A stretch of 64,000 nt of DNA from Glycomyces terrestris (GTDB lineage: Bacteria; Actinomycetota; Actinomycetes; Mycobacteriales; Micromonosporaceae), in contig NZ_RSEB01000005.1 in NCBI RefSeq assembly GCF_003933745.1, positions 1 through 64,000 on the forward strand. The letters are read 5' to 3'. A program made the position numbers and the translations under genes. Below the pieces are notes generated by a model that was not told the DNA's origin, made no database searches, and saw only the letters and a list, made by a program, of their open reading frames with translations. Positions within the stretch are counted from its first letter, which is position 1. The number at the start of each line of letters is the position of its first letter. This document shows positions 1 through 8,263 of this stretch, in pieces.

Positions 1-63
1 CTCCTTGACATGCCGAGATTCGGAAACGGCAGGTTCTTGGTTCGAGTCCAAGTTGGGGAGCCA
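1..63 (+). tRNA. 3' part of a tRNA gene (5' end outside window)
   Basis: A canonical T arm (stem 36-40/48-52, loop TTCGAGT at 41-47) is followed by a seven-base acceptor strand TTGGGGA (53-59), discriminator G60 and an encoded CCA (61-63). The 5' half is cut off by the window edge. The bases at 11-31 form a TGCCG/CGGCA stem with an 11-base loop, which fits neither a normal anticodon arm nor a clear long variable arm, so I do not assign an isoacceptor. The acceptor strand and G discriminator resemble actinobacterial Asn or Gln tRNAs. Confidence 0.75.
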
Positions 64-70
64 CCAGAGA

Positions 71-97
71 AAGGCCGGTCGTCTCAACCGGCCTTTT
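71..97 (+). terminator. Rho-independent terminator after the tRNA
   Basis: Perfect 9-bp stem (71-79 with 87-95), a 7-base loop and a T4 tract (94-97), directly downstream of the tRNA CCA end. Confidence 0.8.
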
Positions 98-258
98 CCG
101 TCTCTTCGACAGTGGTTGGACACCTCCCCGCACGGAAGTCACCGGTTCGTGCATCGGGGACAGCGTGGATGCGGCCGCAGTGCACCGGAGGTCCGTTCCG
201 GCGCTTGGATTCTCGGTCGCGCTCTATGGGCGGGGGTCGGTATGGTGGGGGCGCACCT

Positions 259-544
259 CCCGGTGCGACGCCCGCGGTTCCTTCAATTCGCATTTGACCA
301 GCCCGCAGGCACTTTGATCTCGGGAGGGCCGATATTCGGAGACAGGCGCGCCCGGTGCGAAGGCGGCGGGTTCCTTCGGAGCCGGAGGTTGCGGGTTCGA
401 ATCCCGCCGTCGTGCGCAAGCGCGGTGCAGCTCGACTCGGACGAGCGCCGGCCTGCGACCTGCGGTCGACGGTGACCTCGGGCGCGCCTGCTCGAATGGC
501 GGCTCCTTCCGGCGCAGCGACTGGGATGGCGAGCGCCCGGTGCG
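259..544 (+). repeat. CCCGGTGCG motif, three copies around the Y RNA candidate
   Basis: CCCGGTGCG occurs at 259-267, 351-359 and 536-544, each followed by a G/C-rich stretch and then GTTCC (approximately). The middle copy is the D-arm-like part of the tRNA-like RNA. The outer copies lack a recognisable T arm. They may be relics of tandem Y RNA duplication or a shared structural motif. Confidence 0.35.
327..453 (+). ncRNA. Candidate Y RNA (YrlA-like, tRNA-like fold)
   Basis: Bases 346-417 fold like a tRNA: outer stem 346-351/412-417, a D-arm-like hairpin (352-354/367-369), a central hairpin 373-377/384-388, and a perfect T arm 391-395/403-407 with loop TTCGAAT. The central loop GGAGCC has six bases and no T33, and four unpaired bases follow the T stem, so it is not a functional tRNA. 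Flanking GGCCG (327-331) can pair with CGGCC (449-453). Bacterial YrlA RNAs mimic tRNAs and are often encoded beside Ro60; here the Ro60 gene starts 125 bases downstream. The ends are estimates. An alternative is a decayed tRNA. Confidence 0.55.
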
Positions 545-577
545 CAGGCGCCGTTCCACCCTCGGAAGGTCCCCCTC

Positions 578-2161
578 ATGGCCAAGTTCAACAAGTCCCC
601 CGCCCGGCCCGTCCTCGCCTCCCCCGTCCGCAGCGAGCGCGTCCCGTCCGGGCGCACGCACGAAGGCGCCCCCGGCTACGCCCGGGACGCCAAGTCGGAG
701 CTGTTCCTGCTCGCGGTGACCAACATGGTCGGCGAGCAGACGTTCTACGAGACCGCGAGCGGACGCGACGACCGGTTCGCCGAACTCGTCCGGGACGTCG
801 CCGTCGCGGACGCCGAGTGGACGGCGCGGTTCCTCGCCTGGCTGCGCTCCGGCGCCAACCTGCGCTCGGCCTCGCTCGTCGGCGGCCTCGAGGCGGCCAG
901 GGCGATAGCCGCGAACGGCGTCCCAGGCGGTCGCCAGATCGTGAACTCGGTGCTCCAGCGCGCCGACGAGCCCGGCGAAGCGCTCGCCTACTGGACCGCC
1001 TCCTACGGGCGGTCCGTGCCGAAGCCGGTGAAGCGGGGCATCGCCGACGCCGCGGCGCGGCTCTACAACGAGCGGTCGCTCCTCAAGTACGACACCGCGT
1101 CCAAGGGCTTCCGGTTCGGCGACGTGCTCAACCTCGTCCACGCCGCCGCCGGGACCGAGCGGCAGCGCGACCTGTTCCAGCACGCCCTCGACCGCCGGTA
1201 CGGCCGCGACGAGTCCGTACCCGGCAGCCTCGCGGTGATCGCCGCGAACCGTGCGCTGCGGTCCGAGGCGGACAGCGCTCCGGAAGTCATGCTCGACCCC
1301 GACCGGCTGCGCGAGGCGGGGATGACCTGGGAGGACGCGCTCTCCCTCGCCGGTTCCCGACTCGACAAGGGCCGGCTGTGGTCGGCGCTGATCCCCTCGA
1401 TGGGCTACATGGCGCTCCTGCGCAACCTCCGCAACTTCGACGAGGCCGGCGTTCCTGACGAGGTCGCCGCGGCGGTCGCCGCACGGCTGGCCGACCCCGC
1501 CGAGGTGGAGCGGTCCCGGCAGCTGCCGATGCGGTTCCTGTCCGCCTACCGGGCCGCGCCGTCGCTGCGGTGGGGCCACGCCCTGGAGCAGGCCCTCGAC
1601 CACTCGCTCGCGAGCGTGCCCGAGCTGCCCGGCCGGACGCTCGTCCTGGTGGACACCTCGGGGTCGATGAACTCCGGGTTCTCGCGCGACGGCACGCTCA
1701 AGCGCTGGGACGCCGCCACCGTCTTCGGCCTCGCGCTGGCGCGGCGCTGCGAGCAGGCCGACGTGGTGTCCTTCTCGAACGGCTGGGGCGGCCACCCCGG
1801 CTCGATGGTCTTCCCGCGCAAGCGCGGCGAGTCGCTGCTCAGGGCGGTCGACCGCTGGAAGGACGGCGGCTTCTTCATCGGCGGCGGCACCGACACCGAG
1901 GCGGCCGTGCGCGGGCACTACCGGCGCCACGACCGCGTGGTGATCCTGACGGACGAGCAGGCCCACTTCGGCGGCGAGCAGGACGTCACGACCGCGGTCC
2001 CCGCCGACCGAATGGTCTACACGTGGAACCTCGCCGGGTACCGGCACGGGCACGCCCCGTCGGGAACGCGCACCCGCCACACCTTCGGCGGCCTCACCGA
2101 CGCCGCGTTCGCGATGATCGGCCTCCTGGAGGCGGGCCGGGACGCGGACTGGCCGTTCTGA
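578..2161 (+). CDS. TROVE-domain Ro60-family RNA-binding protein
   Basis: A 527-residue protein, the usual length for bacterial Ro60/Rsr. Roughly residues 15-330 form the alpha-helical TROVE ring, and the C-terminal part is a von Willebrand factor A domain with an intact MIDAS motif DTSGS at 359-363 followed by an LTDEQ segment. Family members bind Y RNAs through the ring, take up the 3' ends of misfolded RNAs, and in some bacteria tether Y RNA to PNPase. The ATG at 578 has GGAAGG upstream and begins just after the candidate Y RNA, so the two probably form one Ro RNP locus. No RtcB gene is adjacent. The family call is secure; the client RNAs are unknown. Confidence 0.93.
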   Translation: MAKFNKSPARPVLASPVRSERVPSGRTHEGAPGYARDAKSELFLLAVTNMVGEQTFYETASGRDDRFAELVRDVAVADAEWTARFLAWLRSGANLRSASLVGGLEAARAIAANGVPGGRQIVNSVLQRADEPGEALAYWTASYGRSVPKPVKRGIADAAARLYNERSLLKYDTASKGFRFGDVLNLVHAAAGTERQRDLFQHALDRRYGRDESVPGSLAVIAANRALRSEADSAPEVMLDPDRLREAGMTWEDALSLAGSRLDKGRLWSALIPSMGYMALLRNLRNFDEAGVPDEVAAAVAARLADPAEVERSRQLPMRFLSAYRAAPSLRWGHALEQALDHSLASVPELPGRTLVLVDTSGSMNSGFSRDGTLKRWDAATVFGLALARRCEQADVVSFSNGWGGHPGSMVFPRKRGESLLRAVDRWKDGGFFIGGGTDTEAAVRGHYRRHDRVVILTDEQAHFGGEQDVTTAVPADRMVYTWNLAGYRHGHAPSGTRTRHTFGGLTDAAFAMIGLLEAGRDADWPF

Positions 2162-2219
2162 GCCCCGCGCCGCGGCAGGGCCGGTCGTTTCCGACTGGCC
2201 TTCTTCGCTGACCGAAGGA

Positions 2220-2249
2220 GCGGGGCCGGTCGGAAACGACCGGCCCCGC
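2220..2249. terminator. Bidirectional terminator hairpin
   Basis: Perfect 13-bp stem 2220-2232/2237-2249 with a GAAA tetraloop and a short T run after it. It lies between the convergent Ro60 and epoxide hydrolase genes and can serve both. Confidence 0.8.
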
Positions 2250-2262
2250 TTTCGGTTGCGGG

Positions 2263-3348
2263 TCAGCGGAGGGGGTTGAAGAAGGCGGCGATGTCGGCGG
2301 TGATCTCGGTGGGGATGGCGTGGTGGAGGTAGTGGGAGGCCTGGTCGTGGACGGTCCAGGCGCGGATGTCGGTGTGGTCGCGCTCGGCGAACTTGCGGAT
2401 GCCGTGGAAGTCGCCGGAGGCGCCGGAGAGGGCGAGGGGGACCGTGGTGGGGCCGGAGGGGTGCTCGGCGCGGGCGTTCTCGTAGTAGAGGCGGGTGGAG
2501 GAGCCGCCGGTGGCGGTGAACCAGTAGATCGCGACGTTGGTGAGGACGAAGTCGTCGTCGACGGTCTCGTCGAGGAGCTGGGCGTTCCAGCCCAGGAGGC
2601 CCACCGGCGAGTCGGTGAGGGCGTGCGCGAGGGTCTGCGGCTGCTGGGAGTGGAGCGTGTTGAACGCGGACTTGTGCTCCATGAACTCGTTCAGGTTCTC
2701 CAGGGTCGCGAAGTCCTCGGGGGCGAGGCCCTCGAACTCGGCGGGGTCGCCGCTCGGGAAGGAGAAGACCTGGGTGACGTGGACGCCGGCGACGTGGTCG
2801 GGGTCGACGCGGCCGACCTCCGGGGAGATCATCGACCCGGCGTCGTTCCCGGCCGCGCCGTAGCGGGTGTAGCCGAGGCGGGCCATGAGTTCGGCCCAGG
2901 CGCGGGCGACGCGCTGGTTGTCCCAGCCGGCCTCGCCGGTCGGGCCGGAGAAGCCGAAGCCGGGGATCGAGGGGATCACGAGGTGGAAGCCGGCGGCGTT
3001 GAGCGGCTCGATGACGTCGAGGAACTCGACGACCGAGCCGGGCCAGCCGTGGGTGAGGACGAGCGGGAAGGCGTCCTCGCGCTCGGAGCGGGCGTGGATG
3101 AAGTGGACGGTCTGACCGTCGATCTCGGTGGTGAACTGCGGGTGCGCGTTCAGGCGGGCCTCCCAGGCGCGCCAGTCGTAGCCGTGCTGCCAGTACTCGA
3201 CGAGGTGCTTGACGCGGTCGGTGCTCACGCCGTAGGCGCCGGGGATCTGGTCGGCGAAGCGGGCCCGCGCGAGGCGGTCCTGGAGGTCCTTCAGGTCGGC
3301 CTCGGGGATGTCGACGGTGAACCGCTCGATGCTGTGCTCGTTGCTCAT
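2263..3348 (-). CDS. Epoxide hydrolase, alpha/beta-hydrolase fold
   Basis: A 361-residue protein with an N-terminal EHN-type region (about residues 5-110) preceding an alpha/beta-hydrolase core. The oxyanion motif HGWPG is at 100-104 and the nucleophile elbow GNDAG places Asp at 169; C-terminal histidines supply the expected base. The family opens epoxides to diols with water through an ester intermediate; the substrate here cannot be told. I start at the ATG giving MSNEHS (3348), which matches family N-termini; longer readings add an unrelated leader. It lies 77 bases downstream of, and in line with, a LysR-type gene that may control it, though LysR targets are more often divergent. Confidence 0.88.
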   Translation of the reverse strand: MSNEHSIERFTVDIPEADLKDLQDRLARARFADQIPGAYGVSTDRVKHLVEYWQHGYDWRAWEARLNAHPQFTTEIDGQTVHFIHARSEREDAFPLVLTHGWPGSVVEFLDVIEPLNAAGFHLVIPSIPGFGFSGPTGEAGWDNQRVARAWAELMARLGYTRYGAAGNDAGSMISPEVGRVDPDHVAGVHVTQVFSFPSGDPAEFEGLAPEDFATLENLNEFMEHKSAFNTLHSQQPQTLAHALTDSPVGLLGWNAQLLDETVDDDFVLTNVAIYWFTATGGSSTRLYYENARAEHPSGPTTVPLALSGASGDFHGIRKFAERDHTDIRAWTVHDQASHYLHHAIPTEITADIAAFFNPLR

Positions 3349-3425
3349 GATCACTACAATGCCGCAGGTCAAGGGCATGATCAAGATCGAATCGCAGCAC
3401 GTGCGTGTTGCCGTGCAACACGATC

Positions 3426-4352
3426 TCAGGTCTGCCAGCCGGCCTGGCGGGCGCAGTCCGAGGCGACGTCCGCGAACGCCTGGACCAGGAGGTTCCGGGA
3501 GGAGCGCGGCCACACCAGGCGGATCGGCATGGGCGGCAGGCCGATCAGGGGCAGGACGACGACGCCGGGCCGGTGGTAGGAGTCCAGGAGCGACGCGAAC
3601 GTCAGGTGCGCGAGCTGCTGCTCGGCGACGAGGCGGAGCACGTCCTCGATGTACTCGGCGTTGACGCGGCGCAGCCGCAGCTCGCGGCCGCCCGGCGTGG
3701 TCTGCGGGGTCCAGGCCGCGCCGTACCAGCCCGGGAGCTGCGGGTAGACGACCTCGTGGTCGGCGAGGTCTTCGACGTCGACGACCGCGCGCTCGGCGAG
3801 CGGGTGCTGGACGCCGAGCATGACGGCGCGGCGCACGCGCTGGAGGACGGGCCCGATCGCGAGGTCGGCCTCGGGCGAGTCCTCGACGGGCATCCAGGTC
3901 GCGAACACGTCGACCTGCCAGGAGGGCCGGTCGCCTTCGAGCCAGCGGAACAGGTCGGTGGTCGGGGCCGCGTACTGGACGACGCGCGCCTGCGGGTACG
4001 CCTGCTCGAACGCCTGGACGAGCGCCCCGGGGACCTTCTCGGGGAGCGTGGTCGCGAAGCCGACGCGGATGACCTTGCCGGCGGGGTCGGCGGCGTCGCG
4101 CACGTCCGCGAGGGCCCGCTCGATCCGCACGTACGCGGCGCGGAACTCGGCGAAGAGGTGCTCGCCGGCGCGGGTGAGGCGGACGTTGCGGCTGGTGCGC
4201 TCGAACAGCGCCGCCCCGGCCCGGCGTTCGAGGGTGCGGATCAGCGCGCTCACCCGGGAGGTCGACAGGGCGAGCCGTTCGCCGGCGCGGCCGAAGTGGA
4301 GCTCCTCCGCGACGGTCAGGAACGCTTCGATCTCTCGCATCTCAAGGTTCAC
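3426..4352 (-). CDS. LysR-family transcriptional regulator
   Basis: A 308-residue protein starting at GTG 4352 with (M)NLEMREIEAFL, a typical actinobacterial LysR N-terminus. Residues 1-60 form the winged helix-turn-helix with LHFGRAGERL and RVSALIRTLERR, followed by a periplasmic-binding-protein-like effector domain to the C-terminus. It is probably a ligand-responsive activator or repressor. The gene sits between the epoxide hydrolase and the flavin oxidoreductase on the same strand. The effector is unknown. A later ATG (4340) is also possible. Confidence 0.88.
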   Translation of the reverse strand: MNLEMREIEAFLTVAEELHFGRAGERLALSTSRVSALIRTLERRAGAALFERTSRNVRLTRAGEHLFAEFRAAYVRIERALADVRDAADPAGKVIRVGFATTLPEKVPGALVQAFEQAYPQARVVQYAAPTTDLFRWLEGDRPSWQVDVFATWMPVEDSPEADLAIGPVLQRVRRAVMLGVQHPLAERAVVDVEDLADHEVVYPQLPGWYGAAWTPQTTPGGRELRLRRVNAEYIEDVLRLVAEQQLAHLTFASLLDSYHRPGVVVLPLIGLPPMPIRLVWPRSSRNLLVQAFADVASDCARQAGWQT

Positions 4353-4430
4353 GACCGACAGTATGCCCCCGCGGCGGGCGGTCCGAACGCGTCCCGAACG
4401 CAACCGAACACCGTCGGACCTGCGAACTCG

Positions 4431-5783
4431 TCAGAGGCGCGAGAGCGCGTCCTCGACCGCCCGGTGGAACGTCGGGTAGGCGTAGATCATGCGGCGCAGG
4501 TTCGCGATCGGGGTGCGCTCGTGGACGGCGAGCGTGAGCATCGACAGGACCTCGCCGCCGGCCGGGCCGGCGGAGGTCGCGCCGACGAGGATGCCGCGCT
4601 CGGTGTCGGCCACGAGCTTGACGAGGCCTTCGTTGCCGCTCTTGTGGATCCAGCCGCGCGAGGAGTTCGGGATCTCGGACACCGAGGTCGCGACCGCGAT
4701 GCCCTGCTCGGTGGCCTGCTTCTCGGTGAGGCCGACCGCGCCGACCTCGGGGTCGGTGAACGTCACGCGCGGCACGGCGTGGTACTCGGCGCCCGCGTTG
4801 TCCTTGCCGAGGACGTGGTCGGTGACGATCCTGGCCTGGTACATCGACATGTGCGTGAAGGCGCCCTTGCCGACGATGTCGCCGATCGCGTAGACGCCGT
4901 CGGCGACCCGCAGGTGCTCGTCGGCGTCGAGGGACCGGCCGGTGGCGTCGACGCCGACGGTGTCGAGGCCGAGGTCGCGGAGGTTCGGTTTGCGCCCGGT
5001 GGCGACGAGGAGGCGGTCGGCCTCGACGGTGACGGTGCCGGCCTTGACGGTGAAGCGGCCCGCGTCGTGCGCGACGGACTCCACGGCCGTGCCGGTGTGG
5101 ATCTCGATGCCCTCGGTGCGGAAGACGTTCGCGACGAGGTCGCCGGCCTCCGGCTCCTCGACCGGCAGGAGCCGCTCGGCGGCCTCGAACACGGTGACGT
5201 GGGTGCCGAAGCGCGAGAACGCCTGCGCCAGTTCGAGGCCGATCGCGCCGCCGCCGAGGACGACGAGGGACGCGGGAGCCTCGGTCGCGGCCACGGCGTC
5301 CCGGTTCGTCCAGTAGGGCGTGTCGGCGAGGCCGGGGATCGGGGGCACGGCCGGCTCGGTGCCGGTGTTCAGGATGATCGCCTTGGCGACGGTGAACTCC
5401 TCGTCGCCGACGCGGACCGCGCCGGGCCCGGTGATGACGGCCTCGCCGCGGACGAGGCGCCCGCCGGCGTCGGTGAAGCGGTCGGCGGCGGCCTGGTCGT
5501 TCCAGTCGGCGGTGGCCTCGCCGCGGATGCGGTCGGCCACGGGCCCGAAGTCCGCGGCGACGTCGGCCGCGCCGGCGAGGCCCGGGACACGGCGCGCCTC
5601 GGCGAGCGCGTCGGAGGCGCGCACGATCATCTTGGTGGGGATGCACCCGTAGTAGGGGCATTCGCCGCCGACGAGGCGGCGCTCGGCGCCGATGACGGTG
5701 AGCCCGGCGCGGGCGAGCTCGGCGGCGGCCGACTCCCCTCCCGGGCCCATGCCCACCACGACGACGTCCACTTGCTCGGGCAT
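4431..5783 (-). CDS. FAD-dependent pyridine nucleotide-disulfide oxidoreductase
   Basis: A 450-residue flavoprotein of the dihydrolipoamide dehydrogenase/mercuric reductase superfamily. The FAD dinucleotide motif GMGPGG is at 11-16, the redox-active cysteines are C42 and C47 in ECPYYGC, a second Rossmann motif GGGAIG binds NAD(P)H, and ATGRKPN and the C-terminal dimerisation domain follow. The usual His before Pro in the C-terminal HxHPT motif is Tyr here (YAYPTFHRAVE), so the acid-base step may differ from true Lpd enzymes. No 2-oxoacid dehydrogenase genes are nearby. The substrate is unknown; a quinone or low-molecular-weight disulfide reductase is possible. ATG 5783 gives a normal N-terminus. 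Confidence 0.85.
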   Translation of the reverse strand: MPEQVDVVVVGMGPGGESAAAELARAGLTVIGAERRLVGGECPYYGCIPTKMIVRASDALAEARRVPGLAGAADVAADFGPVADRIRGEATADWNDQAAADRFTDAGGRLVRGEAVITGPGAVRVGDEEFTVAKAIILNTGTEPAVPPIPGLADTPYWTNRDAVAATEAPASLVVLGGGAIGLELAQAFSRFGTHVTVFEAAERLLPVEEPEAGDLVANVFRTEGIEIHTGTAVESVAHDAGRFTVKAGTVTVEADRLLVATGRKPNLRDLGLDTVGVDATGRSLDADEHLRVADGVYAIGDIVGKGAFTHMSMYQARIVTDHVLGKDNAGAEYHAVPRVTFTDPEVGAVGLTEKQATEQGIAVATSVSEIPNSSRGWIHKSGNEGLVKLVADTERGILVGATSAGPAGGEVLSMLTLAVHERTPIANLRRMIYAYPTFHRAVEDALSRL

Positions 5784-6017
5784 GTCCCGCTCCTTCCGTC
5801 CGCGTTCGGCGCCAACGATACCGGCGCGCGCGTGCGCGGGGGCCGGTCTCGCGCCGGGACACCCCCTTCGGAGAACCCGTGCCGTCGAGCAGGTTCGGAT
5901 GTCGTACAGGTCGGGTATTGTCGCGTGAGCGCCCGGCCGATAGCGGGCGCAGGCCCGGCCGACCGGGCGGTGCGGAGGCGTCGGCCGAGGTCCCGTCCGT
6001 GCACCCGGAGGAGCCCG

Positions 6018-6839
6018 ATGATCGAGTTCCGCAACGTGACCAAGCGATTCCCGGACGGGACGGTGGCCGTCGACGCGTTCGACCTCGTCATCCCGTCGCG
6101 GAAGACGACCGTGTTCGTCGGTTCCTCGGGCTGCGGGAAGACCACGCTGCTGCGCATGATCAACCGCATGGTCGAGCCGACCGGGGGCACGGTGGCGATC
6201 GACGGCGAGGACGTCGCCTCCAAGCAGGCCGTGGCGCTGCGGCGCAGCATCGGCTACGTCATGCAGAACAGCGGCCTGATGCCGCACTTCACGGTCGCCG
6301 AGAACATCGCCACGGTGCCGCGCCTGACCGGGCGCACCCGCCGGGCCGCGCGCGCGAGGGCCCTGGAGCTCATGGACGTCGTCGGGCTCGACACGGCGAT
6401 GGCAGACCGGTACCCGAGCCAGCTCTCCGGCGGGCAGCAGCAGCGCGTCGGCGTCGCCCGCGGGCTCGCGTCCGACCCGAACATCCTGCTCATGGACGAG
6501 CCGTTCGGGGCCGTCGACCCGATCGTGCGCGCCGAGCTCCAGCGCGAGCTCATCCGCCTCCAGCGCGACCTCGACAAGACCGTGGTGTTCGTGACGCACG
6601 ACGTCGACGAGGCGTTCCTCCTGGGCGACCAGGTCGCGATCCTCGCCAAGGGCGCCCGGCGGCTCCAGTTCGGCAGCCCCAGCGAGATCACCGAGCAGCC
6701 CGCCGACGACTTCGTGGCCGCGTTCATCGGCGCCGAGCGCGGCAAGCGCGCCCTGCGCGTCAAGCAGACCCCGCACGGGCCGGTGCTCGTCGACGCCGAG
6801 GGCCGCACGCAGGGCGTCCTCGTGGAAGGCGGCGCCTGA
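6018..6839 (+). CDS. Osmolyte (betaine/choline-type) ABC transporter ATPase
   Basis: A 273-residue ATPase of the OpuCA/ProV group. Walker A is GSSGCGKT (35-42), the Q-loop lies in YVMQNSGL, the signature is LSGGQQQR, Walker B is LLMDEP and the switch is VTHD. Most OpuCA proteins carry C-terminal CBS domains that sense ionic strength; this one ends too early for them, so any osmotic gating must be elsewhere. The ATG at 6018 has GGAGGAG just upstream. It is the first gene of a four-gene transporter operon, one base ahead of the first permease. Confidence 0.92.
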   Translation: MIEFRNVTKRFPDGTVAVDAFDLVIPSRKTTVFVGSSGCGKTTLLRMINRMVEPTGGTVAIDGEDVASKQAVALRRSIGYVMQNSGLMPHFTVAENIATVPRLTGRTRRAARARALELMDVVGLDTAMADRYPSQLSGGQQQRVGVARGLASDPNILLMDEPFGAVDPIVRAELQRELIRLQRDLDKTVVFVTHDVDEAFLLGDQVAILAKGARRLQFGSPSEITEQPADDFVAAFIGAERGKRALRVKQTPHGPVLVDAEGRTQGVLVEGGA

Positions 6840-6840
6840 C

Positions 6841-7515
6841 ATGGAGTGGGTCACGGGGAACCTCGACCTGATCGGCTCCCTCACGCTCGACCACCTGCGG
6901 CAGAGCGTCATCGCGATCGCCGCCGGGTTCGCGCTGTCGCTGCCGCTGGGGTGGGTCGCGTGGCGGTACCGGCTGCTGCGCGGCTGGGTCATCACCGTCA
7001 CCGGGCTGCTGTACACGATCCCGTCGCTGGCGCTGCTCATGATCCTGCCGGTGGTCGCGGGCTATCCGGCCACGAGCGAGACGAACCTCGTCATCGCGCT
7101 CACGATCTACGCGGTCGCGATCATGGTCCGCGCGGTCACCGACGGCCTCGACGCGGTCGACCCGGCGGTGCGCCGCTCGGCGACCGCGGTCGGCTACGGC
7201 GACGCGCGGCGCTTCTGGGCCGTGGACCTGCCGCTGGCCGGACCGGTGATCCTGGCGGGCCTGCGGGTCACCGCGGTCTCCACGATCTCCCTGGCGACCG
7301 TGGGCATCCTGGTCGGCGTCACGAACCTCGGCTACCTGTTCACGAACGGCCTCCAGCGGCGCATCATCCCCGAGGTGCTCGCCGGGATCGTGGCGGTCGC
7401 GCTCGTCGCGCTCCTGATCGACCTGCTGCTCATGCTCGCCGGCCGGGCCCTCATGCCGTGGGCGCGCGCCGAGGCGCCGCGCCGGTCGAGCACGGCCGCG
7501 GAGGCCGCCGCGTGA
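6841..7515 (+). CDS. Osmolyte ABC transporter permease, first copy
   Basis: A 224-residue inner-membrane protein with about five or six hydrophobic helices and the BPD-type cytoplasmic EAA loop (VRRSATAVGYGD followed by DLPLAGP). It belongs to the OpuCB/ProW permease family, which forms the pore with a second homologous permease. It begins one base after the ATPase stop and overlaps the next gene by GTGA. Together with the following permease it should make a heterodimer that receives substrate from the lipoprotein. Confidence 0.9.
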   Translation: MEWVTGNLDLIGSLTLDHLRQSVIAIAAGFALSLPLGWVAWRYRLLRGWVITVTGLLYTIPSLALLMILPVVAGYPATSETNLVIALTIYAVAIMVRAVTDGLDAVDPAVRRSATAVGYGDARRFWAVDLPLAGPVILAGLRVTAVSTISLATVGILVGVTNLGYLFTNGLQRRIIPEVLAGIVAVALVALLIDLLLMLAGRALMPWARAEAPRRSSTAAEAAA

Positions 7516-8252
7516 ACCTCCTCGCCGACGCGTTCGCGTGGCTCGCCGCGCCCGAGCAGTGGACCGGCCCGAACGGGCTCCAGCACCTGCTCGCGCAGCA
7601 GCTGTACTTCACCGCGATCGCGGTCGCGATCGCCGCGGTCATCGCCGTCCCGGCCGGCTGGGCGATCGGGCACACCGGGCGCGGCCGCGAAGTGGCCGTG
7701 GCGTTCGCGGGCGCCGCGCGGGCCGTCCCCTCGTTCGGGCTCCTGGTCCTGCTGGTGCTGCTGTTCGGCGTGCTCCACAAGCCGGAGGCCGCCACCGTCA
7801 CGTTCGTGATCCTCGCGATCCCCTCGCTCCTCGCGGGCGCGTACGCGGGCTTCGAGGCGATCGACCGCCGCGTCATCGACGCCGCGCGGGCCGTGGGGAT
7901 GACCGAGGCGCAGATCCTGTGGCGCGTGGAGGTGCCGCTCGGGCTGCCGCTGCTCGTCGGCGGGTTCCGCTCGGCGGTCCTCCAGGTCGTCGCCACGGTG
8001 ACGATCGCCGCGTACGTCAACCTCGGCGGCCTCGGCCTGCCGATCATCACCGGCCTGAGCCTGCGCCGCTACGAGGTCGTCCTCGGCGGCGCCGTCCTGG
8101 TCGCACTCCTCGCGCTCGCCCTCGACGCGCTGCTCGCGCTCGCGCAGCGCGCGGCCGTGCCCCGCGGCGTCCGCGCCGACCAGGGCCGCGCCGCCGCACC
8201 GCGCCGGCGCGACCACCCCGAATCCGCCACCGTGAGCCCACACCCGTCTTGA
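7512..8252 (+). CDS. Osmolyte ABC transporter permease, second copy
   Basis: A 246-residue protein of the same BPD permease family as its upstream neighbour, with the EAA-type loop DAARAVGMTEAQ then VEVPLG, and a charged, proline- and arginine-rich tail. The GTG start at 7512 overlaps the preceding stop (GTGA), indicating translational coupling. Paired dissimilar permeases are typical of OpuC-type betaine/carnitine/choline importers. Confidence 0.9.
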   Translation: MNLLADAFAWLAAPEQWTGPNGLQHLLAQQLYFTAIAVAIAAVIAVPAGWAIGHTGRGREVAVAFAGAARAVPSFGLLVLLVLLFGVLHKPEAATVTFVILAIPSLLAGAYAGFEAIDRRVIDAARAVGMTEAQILWRVEVPLGLPLLVGGFRSAVLQVVATVTIAAYVNLGGLGLPIITGLSLRRYEVVLGGAVLVALLALALDALLALAQRAAVPRGVRADQGRAAAPRRRDHPESATVSPHPS

Positions 8253-8263
8253 GAGGAAGACCC

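Noticed and set aside
84..419. Open frame on the - strand containing AGFEPATSGSEG
   Set aside because: This peptide is the familiar translation of the antisense of tRNA-like T arms; it overlaps the Y RNA candidate and is not a gene.
224..3421. Very long - strand frame across the Ro60 gene and epoxide hydrolase region
   Set aside because: Arg/Pro/Gly/Ala-rich shadow frame of GC-rich coding DNA; the genuine genes lie in other frames with recognised domains.
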